DNA of 64,000 bases from Pseudogulbenkiania ferrooxidans 2002 (GCF_000174355.1 NZ_ACIS01000010.1:1-64000); one strand, 5' to 3'. Numbered from the stretch's first letter, positions 30,692 through 42,225 are shown. Numbers and translations: made by a program. Notes: generated by a model not told the origin, from the sequence alone.

Positions 30692-32815
30692 TCAGTAGCG
30701 GATGCGCGCGTAATAGGTCCGCTCCGACGCCTCGCGCGCCTCGCGCAGGGTGCGGATGCCCTTTTCCGCCAGCAACGGGATCATTTTCAGGAACACCTCG
30801 CCGGTGACGATGGCGTCGCCCATCGCGGTGTGCCGCCCGATGATGGTGACCCCCAGCCGCTCCGCGATCGCCTCCAGGCGGTGCGACTCCTGGTTCGGGT
30901 GCAGCACCGCCGACAGCAGCAGCGTGTCGAGCACCGGCTGGTCGAAACGCACCCCGGTCGACGCCTCCTTCAGCTGCAGGAAGCGCATGTCGAAGGCGGC
31001 GTTGTGCGCCACCAGCACGGTGTCGGCGCAGTAGGCGCGGAACGCCGGCAGCACGGTGTCGAGGGGCGGCTGGCCCGCCAGCATCTCGGGGGTGATGCCG
31101 TGGATCTTCACCGAGTCCTCCGGCAGCGGCCGCCGCGGATCGATCAACTGCTCGAAGCCCTCGTGCTGCAGCAAGCGACGGTTGACGATGCGGGTGGCGC
31201 CGATCTGGATGATCTCGTCGCCGGCGGCGGGCTCCAGCCCGGTGGTCTCGGTATCGAACACGGTGTAGGACAGCTCCGACAGCAGGCGCTCGTCGAGGGC
31301 GTGCCCGCCCTCCGACCAGCGGAACAGGTCGAAGTCGTAGAACTCCGGCCGGCTGCCGCCGCGCAGGAAGCGCGTCTCTTCGTGACGCTCGCGGCGCGGC
31401 TCGACCAGCGGCAGCAGCAGCCGGAACAGGGCGCGGTGCGCGGCGCGCTGGCGCTCGAACCACATCTCGCCGTTGCAGCGCTCGACCACCTCGCGCACCG
31501 ACGGCGCGCTGGTTCCGGCCCCCCGCATGGCGTCGAGCTCCCAGGACATCGCGGTCTCGGTGTTCATGGCGGTGCCGCTCCAGATCAGGTCGAGCTGGGC
31601 GTGGTGTTCGGCGCGGGACAGCGCCAGGCGCACCTCGCGCACGCCGTACTCGTCGTGCAGGCGGCCGGTGAGGTAGCTCAGCGCCTGCAACAGCGAGAAA
31701 CTGTCGACCTTGATCCACAGCGTGTCGTCGAGGTCCTCGGCCTTGCACGGCACGCCGGTCTGCGCCGTGACCCGCTGCAGCGCGGCCGTCACCACGTCCA
31801 CGCCGCGCACCACCTCTAGCGGCCAGCGCGCCTTGAGGGCGTCGCCGTAGTCGCTGGCGGCATGCTCCAGGCGCTGCGACAGCTGCTGCGCCTCGTCGCG
31901 AATCACCCCGAGGAAACGGCGCCGCTCGTCTTCGCCCATGTCGCCGTAGTCCGACAGCATCTCGGCGGCGGCACGCAGGCTGCCCAGCGGCCCGCGCACG
32001 CCTTCGGTAAAGGCCTGGATCACGGTGTCGCGCCGCGACTCCTCGGCGAAGCTGGCGGTGATGTCGTCGAGGATCAGCACGAAGCCGGCGATCGTCGGCG
32101 CGGCCATGGCGGCCTCCTGGGCGTCGCCGCCCAGCACCGGCGCCAGGTGCACGCGCAGCAACCGGCCGGCCGCGGTGGCGGCGACGAACTCCGCCGCCGG
32201 CGCACTCTCGCGCCCGAGGCGCTGGCCCACGCTCTCCAGCGCGTAGGCGATCAGGCCGTGATCGAAAATGGCGTAGATCGAGCGCCCCAGCCCCAGCAAC
32301 TCGTCGCCGACCTCGCTGCGCGCGTGCTGGTTGTAGAGCAGGATGCGGCCGTCGAGGTTGCACACCACCACGCTCTGGTGCAGCTCCGCCATCAGTGCCG
32401 CGAGGCGGTTCTTCTCGGCCTCGAGCGAGCGTTGCGCGGTGCGTACCTGTTCCGCCACGTCGCGCTGCAGCGCCGCGCGCGCCGCCGCCAGCTCGTTGAT
32501 CGCCAGGACCAGGCCGTGCAACTCGCTGCCGCCGTCGGTCTTCACCCGGCGCGACGCGTCGGCCACCACGGTGGCGACCTGCTCGGCCAGGCGCAGCGGC
32601 GCCCGCACGTAGCGCGCCACCGCGTCGCGCAATGCCGCCACCGCGCTGCCGCACAGCAGCAGGGCGAGGATCAGCAGCGCCGTCACCAGATCGTTGAGGG
32701 CGAGCCCGGTGCCGCGGGCGGCATGCCAGGCCAGCCACGCCGTGGCTGCCAGTGCCGCGACGAGGACGAGACAGACGGTGCCGGCAGCCAGCCCCAGTTT
32801 GCGCGACGGCGTCAT
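30692..32815 (-). CDS. Membrane pseudokinase fused to DnaQ-family 3'-5' exonuclease
   Basis: 707 aa. Two N-terminal membrane helices (residues ~7-28 and ~40-62) are followed by a coiled linker, a PAS-like domain (~140-265), and a region shaped like the dimerisation and ATPase domains of a histidine kinase (~270-475). That region reads TEGVRGPLGSLRAAAEML where the phospho-acceptor His should be and lacks N and G boxes. Residues ~510-690 form a DEDDh exonuclease: Asp521/Glu523 in FDTETTGLEP, HNAAFDMRFL, and the last His and Asp in GRHTAMGDA. All exonuclease motifs look intact. It is the last gene of an operon with an SLC5-STAC kinase and a receiver protein. The substrate and the reason for membrane tethering are unknown. 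Confidence 0.9.
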   Translation of the reverse strand: MTPSRKLGLAAGTVCLVLVAALAATAWLAWHAARGTGLALNDLVTALLILALLLCGSAVAALRDAVARYVRAPLRLAEQVATVVADASRRVKTDGGSELHGLVLAINELAAARAALQRDVAEQVRTAQRSLEAEKNRLAALMAELHQSVVVCNLDGRILLYNQHARSEVGDELLGLGRSIYAIFDHGLIAYALESVGQRLGRESAPAAEFVAATAAGRLLRVHLAPVLGGDAQEAAMAAPTIAGFVLILDDITASFAEESRRDTVIQAFTEGVRGPLGSLRAAAEMLSDYGDMGEDERRRFLGVIRDEAQQLSQRLEHAASDYGDALKARWPLEVVRGVDVVTAALQRVTAQTGVPCKAEDLDDTLWIKVDSFSLLQALSYLTGRLHDEYGVREVRLALSRAEHHAQLDLIWSGTAMNTETAMSWELDAMRGAGTSAPSVREVVERCNGEMWFERQRAAHRALFRLLLPLVEPRRERHEETRFLRGGSRPEFYDFDLFRWSEGGHALDERLLSELSYTVFDTETTGLEPAAGDEIIQIGATRIVNRRLLQHEGFEQLIDPRRPLPEDSVKIHGITPEMLAGQPPLDTVLPAFRAYCADTVLVAHNAAFDMRFLQLKEASTGVRFDQPVLDTLLLSAVLHPNQESHRLEAIAERLGVTIIGRHTAMGDAIVTGEVFLKMIPLLAEKGIRTLREAREASERTYYARIRY

Positions 32816-32834
32816 CGGTTCGGCCTCCGGCAGC

Positions 32835-33203
32835 TCATTGACCGACCAGCTGGCGTACCTTCTCCACCAGCTCGCGGGTCGAGAACGGCTTGGTCATGTA
32901 GACGTCGGCCCCCAGCGCCAGGCCTTTGGCCACCTCGGTGTCGCGCCCCTTGGCGGTCAGCATCAGGATGCGCACCCCGGCCAGCGCCGGATCGGCGCGC
33001 ACCGCCTGGCACACGTCGAAACCGTTCATCTTGGGCATCATCACGTCAAGCAGCACGATGTCCGGCCGATGCTGCCGAATTTTCGCCAGCGCTTCCTCGC
33101 CGTCGCCCGCCACCAGCACCTCGAACCCCTCGCGCTTCATCAGGTACTCGACGGAAATCACGATGTTGGGTTCGTCGTCGGCTATCAACAGTGTCTTGCT
33201 CAT
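32835..33203 (-). CDS. Stand-alone receiver domain protein
   Basis: 122 aa consisting only of a CheY-like receiver: acidic pair in IADDEPN, phospho-acceptor Asp53 (VLLDVMMPKMNG), Thr in MLTAKG and Lys in MTKPFSTREL. There is no output domain, so it must act by protein contact. It is placed between the kinase (41 bp upstream) and the pseudokinase-exonuclease (19 bp downstream), so it is the obvious phosphorylation target of the former and candidate regulator of the latter. Confidence 0.92.
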   Translation of the reverse strand: MSKTLLIADDEPNIVISVEYLMKREGFEVLVAGDGEEALAKIRQHRPDIVLLDVMMPKMNGFDVCQAVRADPALAGVRILMLTAKGRDTEVAKGLALGADVYMTKPFSTRELVEKVRQLVGQ

Positions 33204-33244
33204 GCCCGGTCTCCTGTCGCAGTCTGAACGCTGCGTATGTCATG

Positions 33245-35980
<2,736 letters not shown>

Positions 35981-35993
35981 GGTCGGTTCCGCC

Positions 35994-36194
35994 TCAGTCG
36001 CGCCGACGCTCGATGATCCACGCCATCAGCGCGATCAGGCCGAACCAGGCGGCGAACAGGTAGACGAACAGCAGGGGCAGTCCGAACAGCTCGGCCGGGC
36101 GATCGAACAGCGCCAACACGGGGTAGTTGAACAGCAGGCAACCGGCGAGAAACAACGCGACCAGGCGCGGTCCCCTGAGAATGCTGCCCTGCAT
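35994..36194 (-). CDS. Small membrane protein paired with SLC5-type kinase
   Basis: 66 aa with two hydrophobic segments (residues ~10-30 and ~38-60) and a basic end (IIERRRD). The pattern LFNYPVLALFDRP then GLPLLFVYLFAAW is reminiscent of the short membrane proteins that precede sodium/solute symporters (YhdT- or YjcH-like positions). A GGAGAGG ribosome site precedes the ATG at 36194. As first gene of the four-gene operon it may help fold or gate the transporter domain of the kinase. Confidence 0.8.
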   Translation of the reverse strand: MQGSILRGPRLVALFLAGCLLFNYPVLALFDRPAELFGLPLLFVYLFAAWFGLIALMAWIIERRRD

Positions 36195-36332
36195 GGCCCT
36201 CTCCCCGATATGGTTATGCTTGCATTATAAGCACAAGCCACCGGCCGCAGGCAGAGGGCGGCCGCCGACGGGGATCCGTAGCGATGGGCGGGTGCGGCGG
36301 CGGACCTCGCCACACCCCGCGGCCACGTCGCC

Positions 36333-37496
36333 TCAGGCGGCCAGCTTGCCCTGGTACAAGGCGGCGATCAGATCGGACTGGCTGATCATGCCGGTGAGCG
36401 TGCCGTCCGCCCCCACCACCGGCACGTGGTGCAGGCCGCGGTCGGCGAACAGCGGCACCAGCTCGACCAGGTGCAGCGTCTCGCGCACGCTCACCACCGG
36501 CGTGCTCATGATCGCCGCCACGCGGTTGTCGGCACCGCGCCCGCCCAACAGCTTCGCCACGCGCTCGCGCAAGCCCTGCGGCGTGCCGTCCAGGCGCTTG
36601 AGGAAGTCCACCAGCGACACCATACCCAGCACCTGGCCGAACTCGCCGAGCACCGGCAGCGCACGCACCTTGTGCCGGCGCAGCAGGCGCCACGCCTCCT
36701 GCAGGCTGGCGTCCGGGCGCAGGCTGATCAGGTCGCGCGACATGATGTCGCGGCAGCGGATATCGCCGAGGCGGCGCCGGTAGGAGTGCATTTCGGCCAA
36801 GGTCATCACCTGTTCCAGGTCGCTGCGGCTGATGTCGAGCAGGTGGTTGAAACCGGCCAGCGCGGCTTCGACGTCCTCGTCGCGGATGCCCATGCGCTCC
36901 AGCGGCTTGGGGTCGCTGATCAGGTGGCGGTTGGGTTGCGGCAGCGGGCGCGGGTACGGGCGGCGCAGCACGCGGTTGTTGAGCAGCAGCGCCAGCGCCA
37001 GCATGGCGAGGGCGTTGAGCAGTACCGGCCACAGCACGAAGCCGAAGCCCATGGCGTGGATCGCCGGGCCGCCGATCACGGCGTTGAGTGCGATCGCGCC
37101 GCCCGGCGGGTGCAGGCAGCGCAGCGAGATCATCGCAAAGATGGCGAGCCCGACCGCCATCCCGGCGGCGAGCCAGGGATTGGGCACCCAGCGCGCGCAG
37201 ACGACGCCGATGGCGGCCGACAGCACATGGCCGCCGACCAGCGGCCAGGGCTGCGCCAGCGGGCTGCTCGGCAAGGCGAACAGCAGCACCGCGGCGGCGC
37301 CCATCGACGCCACCAGCCACGGCGCGTCGCCGACGGTCAGGTGGGTGATCAGCGCGGTCAAGGCGATGGCCGCCAGCGCGGCCACGGCCACCGCCAGCTG
37401 CTCGCGCCGGCTGATGACCAGGGGTTCAGGCCACCAGCGGCCGAGGCGGCGACGCAGGGTGGCGGACAGGGGGAGGGTGGGGGCGAAGGTAGTCAT
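36333..37496 (-). CDS. HPP-family membrane protein with CBS domain pair
   Basis: 387 aa. The first half is an HPP module with four membrane helices (about residues 30-165) and the name-giving CLHPPGGAIALNAVIG motif. The second half (~225-385) has two CBS domains (CRDIMSRDLISLRPDASLQEAW and IMSTPVVSVRETLHLVEL). HPP proteins have been linked to nitrite or other anion transport in some organisms, and CBS pairs usually bind adenosyl nucleotides; the role here is unknown. I chose ATG 37496 rather than the 12-codon-longer frame. The start is divergent from the small gene before moaD. Confidence 0.88.
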   Translation of the reverse strand: MTTFAPTLPLSATLRRRLGRWWPEPLVISRREQLAVAVAALAAIALTALITHLTVGDAPWLVASMGAAAVLLFALPSSPLAQPWPLVGGHVLSAAIGVVCARWVPNPWLAAGMAVGLAIFAMISLRCLHPPGGAIALNAVIGGPAIHAMGFGFVLWPVLLNALAMLALALLLNNRVLRRPYPRPLPQPNRHLISDPKPLERMGIRDEDVEAALAGFNHLLDISRSDLEQVMTLAEMHSYRRRLGDIRCRDIMSRDLISLRPDASLQEAWRLLRRHKVRALPVLGEFGQVLGMVSLVDFLKRLDGTPQGLRERVAKLLGGRGADNRVAAIMSTPVVSVRETLHLVELVPLFADRGLHHVPVVGADGTLTGMISQSDLIAALYQGKLAA

Positions 37497-37609
37497 CTCG
37501 CTATTGTAAAGAACATGTATTCCAGATACCACTTCTACTACTTTCGGCCAGCCGGCCCTCTGCCACCCGGCGCATTGGCCTGGGCCGCCGGCTTGCGTAC
37601 ACTGGCACC

Positions 37610-37747
37610 ATGAGCGAACTGCTATCTCCCCTGGAATGGGTTTTCGTCGTCATCATGGCGCTGGTACCACTGGCCGGGCTGGCCTTTCACCTGTGGGTGA
37701 TGCTGGCCGGGCGCGGCAAGCCGGATGCCGACCCGGAGTCGAAATAG
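37610..37747 (+). CDS. 45-aa predicted membrane protein ahead of moaD
   Basis: A short gene reads MSELLSPLEWVFVVIMALV at the start, with one clear membrane helix (residues ~9-33) and a polar tail rich in Gly, Lys, Asp and Glu. Its stop TAG (37745-37747) directly abuts the moaD ATG at 37748, so translation of moaD is probably coupled to it. I do not recognise a family. Confidence 0.65.
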   Translation: MSELLSPLEWVFVVIMALVPLAGLAFHLWVMLAGRGKPDADPESK

Positions 37748-37999
37748 ATGAAACTGAACCTGTTGTATTTTGCGCGACTGAAGGACGCCTTCGGCCGTGA
37801 TCACGAAACCCTGGAGAGCGATGCCGCCAGCGTCGGCGCGCTGCTCGCCGAGCTGCGCGCGCGCGGCGGCGCCTGGGCCGACGAGTTGGCCGAAGGCCGC
37901 GTGTTCCGCGTCGCGCTCAACCAGGAGCTGGCGACCGTGGATAGCGGACTCGCCGCCGGCGACGAAGTGGCGATCTTCCCGCCGGTCACCGGAGGCTGA
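37748..37999 (+). CDS. moaD: MoaD, molybdopterin synthase small subunit
   Basis: An 83-aa ubiquitin-fold sulphur carrier ending in the essential Gly-Gly (FPPVTGG) that is thiocarboxylated and inserted into MoaE. The N-terminal MKLNLLYFARLKDAFG is typical. It lies 1 bp before moaE. It carries a TTGGCCGAA word inside the coding region (37886-37894). Confidence 0.94.
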   Translation: MKLNLLYFARLKDAFGRDHETLESDAASVGALLAELRARGGAWADELAEGRVFRVALNQELATVDSGLAAGDEVAIFPPVTGG

Positions 38000-38000
38000 C

Positions 38001-38459
38001 ATGGACGCCTTCACCATCCGCGTCGACGCCGCCACCTTCGACGCCGGCCAGGAAATCGCCCGGCTGTCGGCCGATCCCGGCGTCGGCGCCGTGGTCAGCT
38101 TCGTCGGCGTGGTGCGCCGCCATGGCGATGGCGACAACGTCGCCGCGCTGGAACTGGAACACTATCCCGGCATGACCGAGAAGTCGCTCGCCGCCATCGT
38201 CGCCGAGGCGCGTGCGCGCTGGCCGCTCTCCGCCGCGCTGATCCACCATCGCGTCGGCCGGATGGCGCTGGGCGAACCGATCGTGCTGGTGGTCACCGCC
38301 AGCGCGCACCGTGCCGCCGCGTTCGCCGCCTGCGAATTCCTGATGGACTTCCTGAAGACGCAGGCACCGTTCTGGAAAAAGGAAATCGACGCCGACGGCC
38401 ACAGCCGCTGGGTCGAGGCCAAGTCCAGCGACGAGGGCGCCGCCGGACGCTGGCAATGA
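38001..38459 (+). CDS. moaE: MoaE, molybdopterin synthase catalytic subunit
   Basis: 152 aa. It converts cyclic pyranopterin monophosphate to molybdopterin using sulphur from MoaD. Signatures are VGAVVSFVGVVR near the N-terminus, the YPGMTEKSL segment, HRVGRMALGE, and the active-site Lys region LKTQAPFWKKE. The ATG at 38001 follows GGAGG. The gene overlaps mobA by 4 nt (ATGA). Confidence 0.95.
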   Translation: MDAFTIRVDAATFDAGQEIARLSADPGVGAVVSFVGVVRRHGDGDNVAALELEHYPGMTEKSLAAIVAEARARWPLSAALIHHRVGRMALGEPIVLVVTASAHRAAAFAACEFLMDFLKTQAPFWKKEIDADGHSRWVEAKSSDEGAAGRWQ

Positions 38460-39046
38460 GCTACAGCGCGCTGATCCTGGCCGGCGGGCGCGCCACGCGC
38501 ATGGGCGGCCAGGACAAGGGGCTGCTCGAGCTGTTCGGCCAACCCCTGATCGCCCATACCTTGGCCGCGCTGGCGGCGCAGACTCCCCCCCCGGCGCGCA
38601 TCCTGATCTCCGCCAACCGCCACCTCGACATCTACCGCGCCTTCGGCCACCCGGTACTGCCGGACACGCTGCCGGACTACCCCGGCCCGCTCGCCGGCCT
38701 GCTGGCGGGTCTTGCCGCCGCCCCGCACGACACCCTGCTGATGCTGCCCTGCGACGCGGTGCGGCTGCCGGCCGAGCTGGCGTCACGGCTGCTGGCGGCG
38801 CTGGAGGGCGGCCTCGCCGCCGCCTCGGCAAGCGATCCGGAACACTGGCATCCCACCTTGCTGGCGCTGCGTCCCGGGCTACAGGGCGCGCTCGAAGCCT
38901 ACCTCGCCGGCGGCGGCCGCTCCATCCGCGGCTGGCTCGCCACGCTCGAGCACCGCATCGTGCCGTTCGATCAGGCCCTGCCCAACCTCAACACCCCCGA
39001 CGCGCTGGCGGCACTGGCCGCTGCCGGACCCGCTGGGCTAGCATGA
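38456..39046 (+). CDS. mobA: MobA, molybdenum cofactor guanylyltransferase
   Basis: 196 aa. It attaches GMP to molybdopterin, giving the bis-MGD cofactor. It has the nucleotidyltransferase motif [19 protein letters not shown], the PLAGLLAGL element, and [10 protein letters not shown] where the metal-binding Asp lies. Coupling to moaE by a 4-nt overlap supports a single molybdenum cofactor operon starting at 37610. A TTCGGCCAA word lies in the N-terminal coding part (38534-38542). Confidence 0.93.
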   Translation: MSYSALILAGGRATRMGGQDKGLLELFGQPLIAHTLAALAAQTPPPARILISANRHLDIYRAFGHPVLPDTLPDYPGPLAGLLAGLAAAPHDTLLMLPCDAVRLPAELASRLLAALEGGLAAASASDPEHWHPTLLALRPGLQGALEAYLAGGGRSIRGWLATLEHRIVPFDQALPNLNTPDALAALAAAGPAGLA

Positions 39047-39077
39047 TGGAACAGCCACCCCAGTCAGGAGAATGCGC

Positions 39078-39872
39078 ATGGCGATGGACGTGATCGATTA
39101 CGAGATCTTCGGCGACGACATGCAGTACGTCGAAGTGGAGCTGGACCCGGGCGAGGCCGCCGTCGGCGAGGCCGGTACCATGTACTACATGGAGGACGGC
39201 ATCAGCATGGACACCGTGTTCGGTGACGGCTCGGCGGCGCAGGGCGGTCTGCTCGGCAAGCTGATGGGCGCCGGCAAGCGCCTGCTCACCGGCGAGTCGC
39301 TGTTCACCACGGTGTTCGTCAACCAGGCGCCGGGCAAAAAACGCGTCGCCTTCGCCGCCTCCTACCCCGGCAAGATCGTGCCGGTGCACCTGCTGGAACT
39401 GGGCGGCACGCTGTACGCGCAGAAGGACAGCTTCCTCGCCGCCGCCAAAGGCGTCAGCCTCGGCATCGCCTTGCAGAAGAAGATCGGCACCGGGCTGTTC
39501 GGCGGCGAAGGCTTCATCATGCAGCGCCTGGACGGCGACGGCTACGCCTTCCTGCACGCCGGCGGCACCCTGACCGAGCGTCAGCTGGCGCCGGGCGAGA
39601 CGCTGCGCGTCGACACCGGCTGCGTGGTGGCCTACCAGCCCTCGGTCGATTTCGACATCCAGTACGTCGGCAAGCTCAAGAGCGCGCTGTTCGCCGGCGA
39701 AGGGCTGTTCCTCGCCACCCTCACCGGGCCGGGGAGGGTATGGCTGCAGTCGCTGCCGCTGTCGCGCCTGGCCGACCGGCTGATCGCCGCCAGCCCGAAA
39801 GCCGGCGGCCGCTCCAGCGAACAGGGTTCGGTGCTGGGCGGACTGGGCGACCTGCTCGACGGCCGGGACTGA
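39078..39872 (+). CDS. AIM24/TIGR00266-family protein
   Basis: 264 aa of beta-rich sequence with [24 protein letters not shown] near the start, a central [21 protein letters not shown] (a common TIGR00266 feature) and [15 protein letters not shown] near the end. The function is unknown; relatives include yeast mitochondrial Aim24. I chose ATG 39078 because GGAG lies 7 bp upstream; the ATG at 39072 would be too close. Confidence 0.9.
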   Translation: MAMDVIDYEIFGDDMQYVEVELDPGEAAVGEAGTMYYMEDGISMDTVFGDGSAAQGGLLGKLMGAGKRLLTGESLFTTVFVNQAPGKKRVAFAASYPGKIVPVHLLELGGTLYAQKDSFLAAAKGVSLGIALQKKIGTGLFGGEGFIMQRLDGDGYAFLHAGGTLTERQLAPGETLRVDTGCVVAYQPSVDFDIQYVGKLKSALFAGEGLFLATLTGPGRVWLQSLPLSRLADRLIAASPKAGGRSSEQGSVLGGLGDLLDGRD

Positions 39873-39881
39873 CCCTCAAGG

Positions 39882-39890
39882 TTGGCCGAA
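39882..39890 (+). repeat. TTGGCCGAA repeat word
   Basis: One copy with the full extended flank lies 9 bp after the AIM24-like stop codon, upstream of the bidirectional terminator. Confidence 0.6.
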
Positions 39891-39929
39891 GCCCGCTGCG
39901 CCACAGCGGACATTCGCCCTGGAAAACAA

Positions 39930-39953
39930 AAAACCCGGCCTGAGCCGGGTTTT
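39930..39953. terminator. Bidirectional terminator between AIM24-like gene and aroG
   Basis: AAACCCGGC (39931-39939) and GCCGGGTTT (39944-39952) form the stem around CTGA. A run of A before and Ts after allow termination in both directions of these convergent genes. Confidence 0.85.
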
Positions 39954-39972
39954 GTCATGCCGCGTTGCAGAC

Positions 39973-41049
39973 TCACTTGCCCGCCGGCACGCCCACCTTG
40001 GCACGACGCGCCTTGACCGCGTCGGCCAGAATCTGCACCAGATCCTCGGTATCCTGCCAGCCGATGCAGGCGTCGGTGATGCTCTGGCCGTAGGTCAGCT
40101 CGCAGCCCGGCTTCAGGTCCTGGCGACCTTCCACCAAGTGGCTTTCCACCATCACCCCGAAGATGTGGCTGTCGCCCGCGGCCAACTGGCCCGCCACGTC
40201 GCGCGCCACTTCCATCTGGCGCTTGTAGTCCTTGCGGCTGTTGGCATGGCTGAAGTCCACCATCAGCTTCTGCGCCAGGCCGACGCCGGCCAGTTCGGCC
40301 GCGGCGGCGCGCACGTGCTCGGCCGAGTAGTTCGGTTCCTTGCCGCCGCGCAGGATCACGTGGCAATCCGGGTTGCCGCCGGTGGAGACGATGGCGGAAT
40401 GGCCGGTCTTGGTCACCGACAGGAAGTGGTGCGGCTGGCTCGCGGCGCGGATGGCGTCGACGGCGATCTTCAGGTTGCCGTCGGTGCCGTTCTTGAAGCC
40501 CACCGGGCAGGACAGCCCCGACGCCAGCTCGCGGTGCACCTGCGACTCGGTAGTGCGCGCGCCGATGGCGCCCCACGAGATCAGGTCGGCGAAGTACTGC
40601 GGCGTGATCATGTCGAGGAATTCGGTGGCCGCCGGCATGCCCGCGTTGTTCAGGTTCAACAGCAGGCGACGCGCCAGGCGCAGACCGGAGTTGATGTCGT
40701 ACGACTCATCCAGGTGCGGATCGTTGATCAGCCCCTTCCAGCCCACCGTGGTGCGCGGCTTCTCGAAGTACACGCGCATCACCACGATCAGCTCGCGGGC
40801 GTGCTCGTGGCGCAGCTTCATCAGGCGTTCGGCGTACTCCTCGGCCATGGCCGGATCGTGGATCGAACACGGGCCGATCACCACCAGCATGCGATCGTCC
40901 TCGCCACGCAGCAGCGCGGCGATTTCGCGGCGGGTGTTGTAGATCAGCTCGGAGGCGGTTTCGGTGATCGGCAGCTCGTAGAGGTGCGCAATCGGAGGCA
41001 GGAGCTCCTTGATTTCGCGGATTCGGACGTCGTCGGTCTGTCGTTGCAT
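39973..41049 (-). CDS. aroG: 3-deoxy-7-phosphoheptulonate synthase (class I DAHP synthase)
   Basis: 358 aa. First step of aromatic amino acid biosynthesis, joining phosphoenolpyruvate and erythrose 4-phosphate. Signatures are VIGPCSIHDP, MRVYFEKPRTTVGWKGLINDP, WGAIGARTTESQVHRELASG, FKNGTDG, and the metal-site DFSHANSRKD and GVMVESHL. Start ATG 41049 (MQRQTDDVR) is the family start; the open frame extends 44 codons further into a poor region. The sequence resembles the AroG-type feedback-inhibited class, but which amino acid inhibits cannot be read. Confidence 0.95.
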   Translation of the reverse strand: MQRQTDDVRIREIKELLPPIAHLYELPITETASELIYNTRREIAALLRGEDDRMLVVIGPCSIHDPAMAEEYAERLMKLRHEHARELIVVMRVYFEKPRTTVGWKGLINDPHLDESYDINSGLRLARRLLLNLNNAGMPAATEFLDMITPQYFADLISWGAIGARTTESQVHRELASGLSCPVGFKNGTDGNLKIAVDAIRAASQPHHFLSVTKTGHSAIVSTGGNPDCHVILRGGKEPNYSAEHVRAAAAELAGVGLAQKLMVDFSHANSRKDYKRQMEVARDVAGQLAAGDSHIFGVMVESHLVEGRQDLKPGCELTYGQSITDACIGWQDTEDLVQILADAVKARRAKVGVPAGK

Positions 41050-41180
41050 GGTGATGTGCCTCGGGGCATTTTTCTGTGTATTGACTGCATCACACAATAC
41101 CTGCATTTTGCGCACTGCGACAAGTCCCGCGCCCACCCGGCCGCATCCTGGCGGTACACCGCCAACCCGGATAAAAAACA

Positions 41181-41209
41181 AAAAAAGCGCCCTTTTGGGA
41201 CGCTTTTTT
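41181..41209 (-). terminator. Rho-independent terminator of dksA
   Basis: A stem AAAAAAGCG (41181-41189) with CGCTTTTTT (41201-41209) and an inner GC pairing gives a T run in the minus direction (A run on the plus strand around 41173-41186). It lies just after the dksA stop. Confidence 0.85.
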
Positions 41210-41228
41210 CATTCACCCTCGCCGCGGA

Positions 41229-41639
41229 TTAGTCGGCGTACTGGCGCTTCATGCGTTCGCGGCGCTCCTGTGCCTCCACCGACAGCGTGGCGGTCGGACG
41301 CGCCATCAGGCGCTTGAGCCCGATCGGCTCGCCGGTGTCTTCGCAGAAGCCGTAGGAACCGTCTTCGATATCGCGCAGGGACGACTGAATCTTCTGCAAC
41401 AGCTTGCGCTCGCGGTCGCGGGTACGCAGTTCCAGCGCGTATTCCTCCTCGAGCGTGGCCCGGTCGGCCGGGTCGGGAGTGGCCTCCTGCTCCTGCAGAT
41501 GGTTCGCCGTCGCGTTGGCGTTGCTCAACAACTCCTGCTGCATCTGCAACAGCCGCTCTTTGAAGAACTCAAGGTGGTCGGCGTTCATGTAATCCTCGCC
41601 TTCCCAGTTGAGGATATCCTGTTCGGTCAGCTTGGCCAT
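41229..41639 (-). CDS. dksA: DksA-type RNA polymerase regulator, cysteine-poor zinc region
   Basis: 136 aa. It binds in the secondary channel of RNA polymerase and works with ppGpp. The coiled-coil tip motif DPADRA (residues 56-61, matching DxxDxA) is intact. The C-terminal globular part reads FCEDTGEPIGLKRLMARPTA and then SVEAQERRE: only one Cys (Cys99) of the four zinc-binding positions remains, as in zinc-independent DksA forms of other proteobacteria. The strong own terminator suggests a monocistronic gene. Confidence 0.94.
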   Translation of the reverse strand: MAKLTEQDILNWEGEDYMNADHLEFFKERLLQMQQELLSNANATANHLQEQEATPDPADRATLEEEYALELRTRDRERKLLQKIQSSLRDIEDGSYGFCEDTGEPIGLKRLMARPTATLSVEAQERRERMKRQYAD

Positions 41640-41800
41640 AATTTAGTGCTTCCAGCATAGAGTTGGCAGACAAGCGCTGAAGATTACCGGTGGCATGGTC
41701 TTTGTGCAACTATATTGGACAGACGACTCGCCGGGAAAATCCCTCCTCATGTGCCCCGGTATAGTGCGATTCGCACACAATGACAAGCCTTATTACACGA

Positions 41801-41826
41801 CAAAGGGCAGCCGAGGCCGCCCTTTG
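41801..41826 (-). terminator. Hairpin after cytochrome c gene
   Basis: CAAAGGGC (41801-41808) pairs with GCCCTTTG (41819-41826), with a 10-nt GC-rich loop that can pair further. There is no T run on either strand. The rest of the 207-bp gap to dksA holds AT-rich sequence near 41700-41800, probably the dksA promoter region. Confidence 0.5.
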
Positions 41827-41846
41827 CGAATTCCGAGCCCGGCCGC

Positions 41847-42152
41847 TTATTTCAGCGACAGCACCCACTTCACCAGGGTCTTCAGGTCGGCATCGCTGAC
41901 CTGCGGGTTCGGCGGCATCGGCACCGCGCCCCACACCCCGGAACCACCGGCCTTGACCTTGGCCATCAGCTTGGCTTCGGCGCCCTTGTCACCAGCATAT
42001 TTCTTGGCGACATCCTTGTAGGCCGGACCCACTACCTTCTTGTCCACCGAGTGACAGGCCAGACAATTGTATTTCTGGGCAAGTTGCAGGTTGGCCATGG
42101 CCGGCGTGGCGACTACGCCCAGCATGACCGCAGCCAGCAGCGTCTTTTTCAT
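41847..42152 (-). CDS. Small periplasmic c-type cytochrome (c551/c5-like)
   Basis: 101 aa. A signal peptide (KKTLLAAVMLGVVATPAMA) precedes a single-haem domain with the haem-binding CLACH motif and a downstream axial Met in VPMPPNPQ. The pattern GPAYKDVAKKYAG and the C-terminal LVKWVLSL are typical of cytochrome c551/c8-type electron carriers. The ATG at 42152 has a perfect AAGGAG site. Its redox partners are not in the window. Confidence 0.93.
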   Translation of the reverse strand: MKKTLLAAVMLGVVATPAMANLQLAQKYNCLACHSVDKKVVGPAYKDVAKKYAGDKGAEAKLMAKVKAGGSGVWGAVPMPPNPQVSDADLKTLVKWVLSLK

Positions 42153-42225
42153 ACCTCTCTCCTTAAAGATTTGGATAGGACACACCCGTAATGTCGGGAT
42201 TCAACCCGACAGCAAACCATAACAG

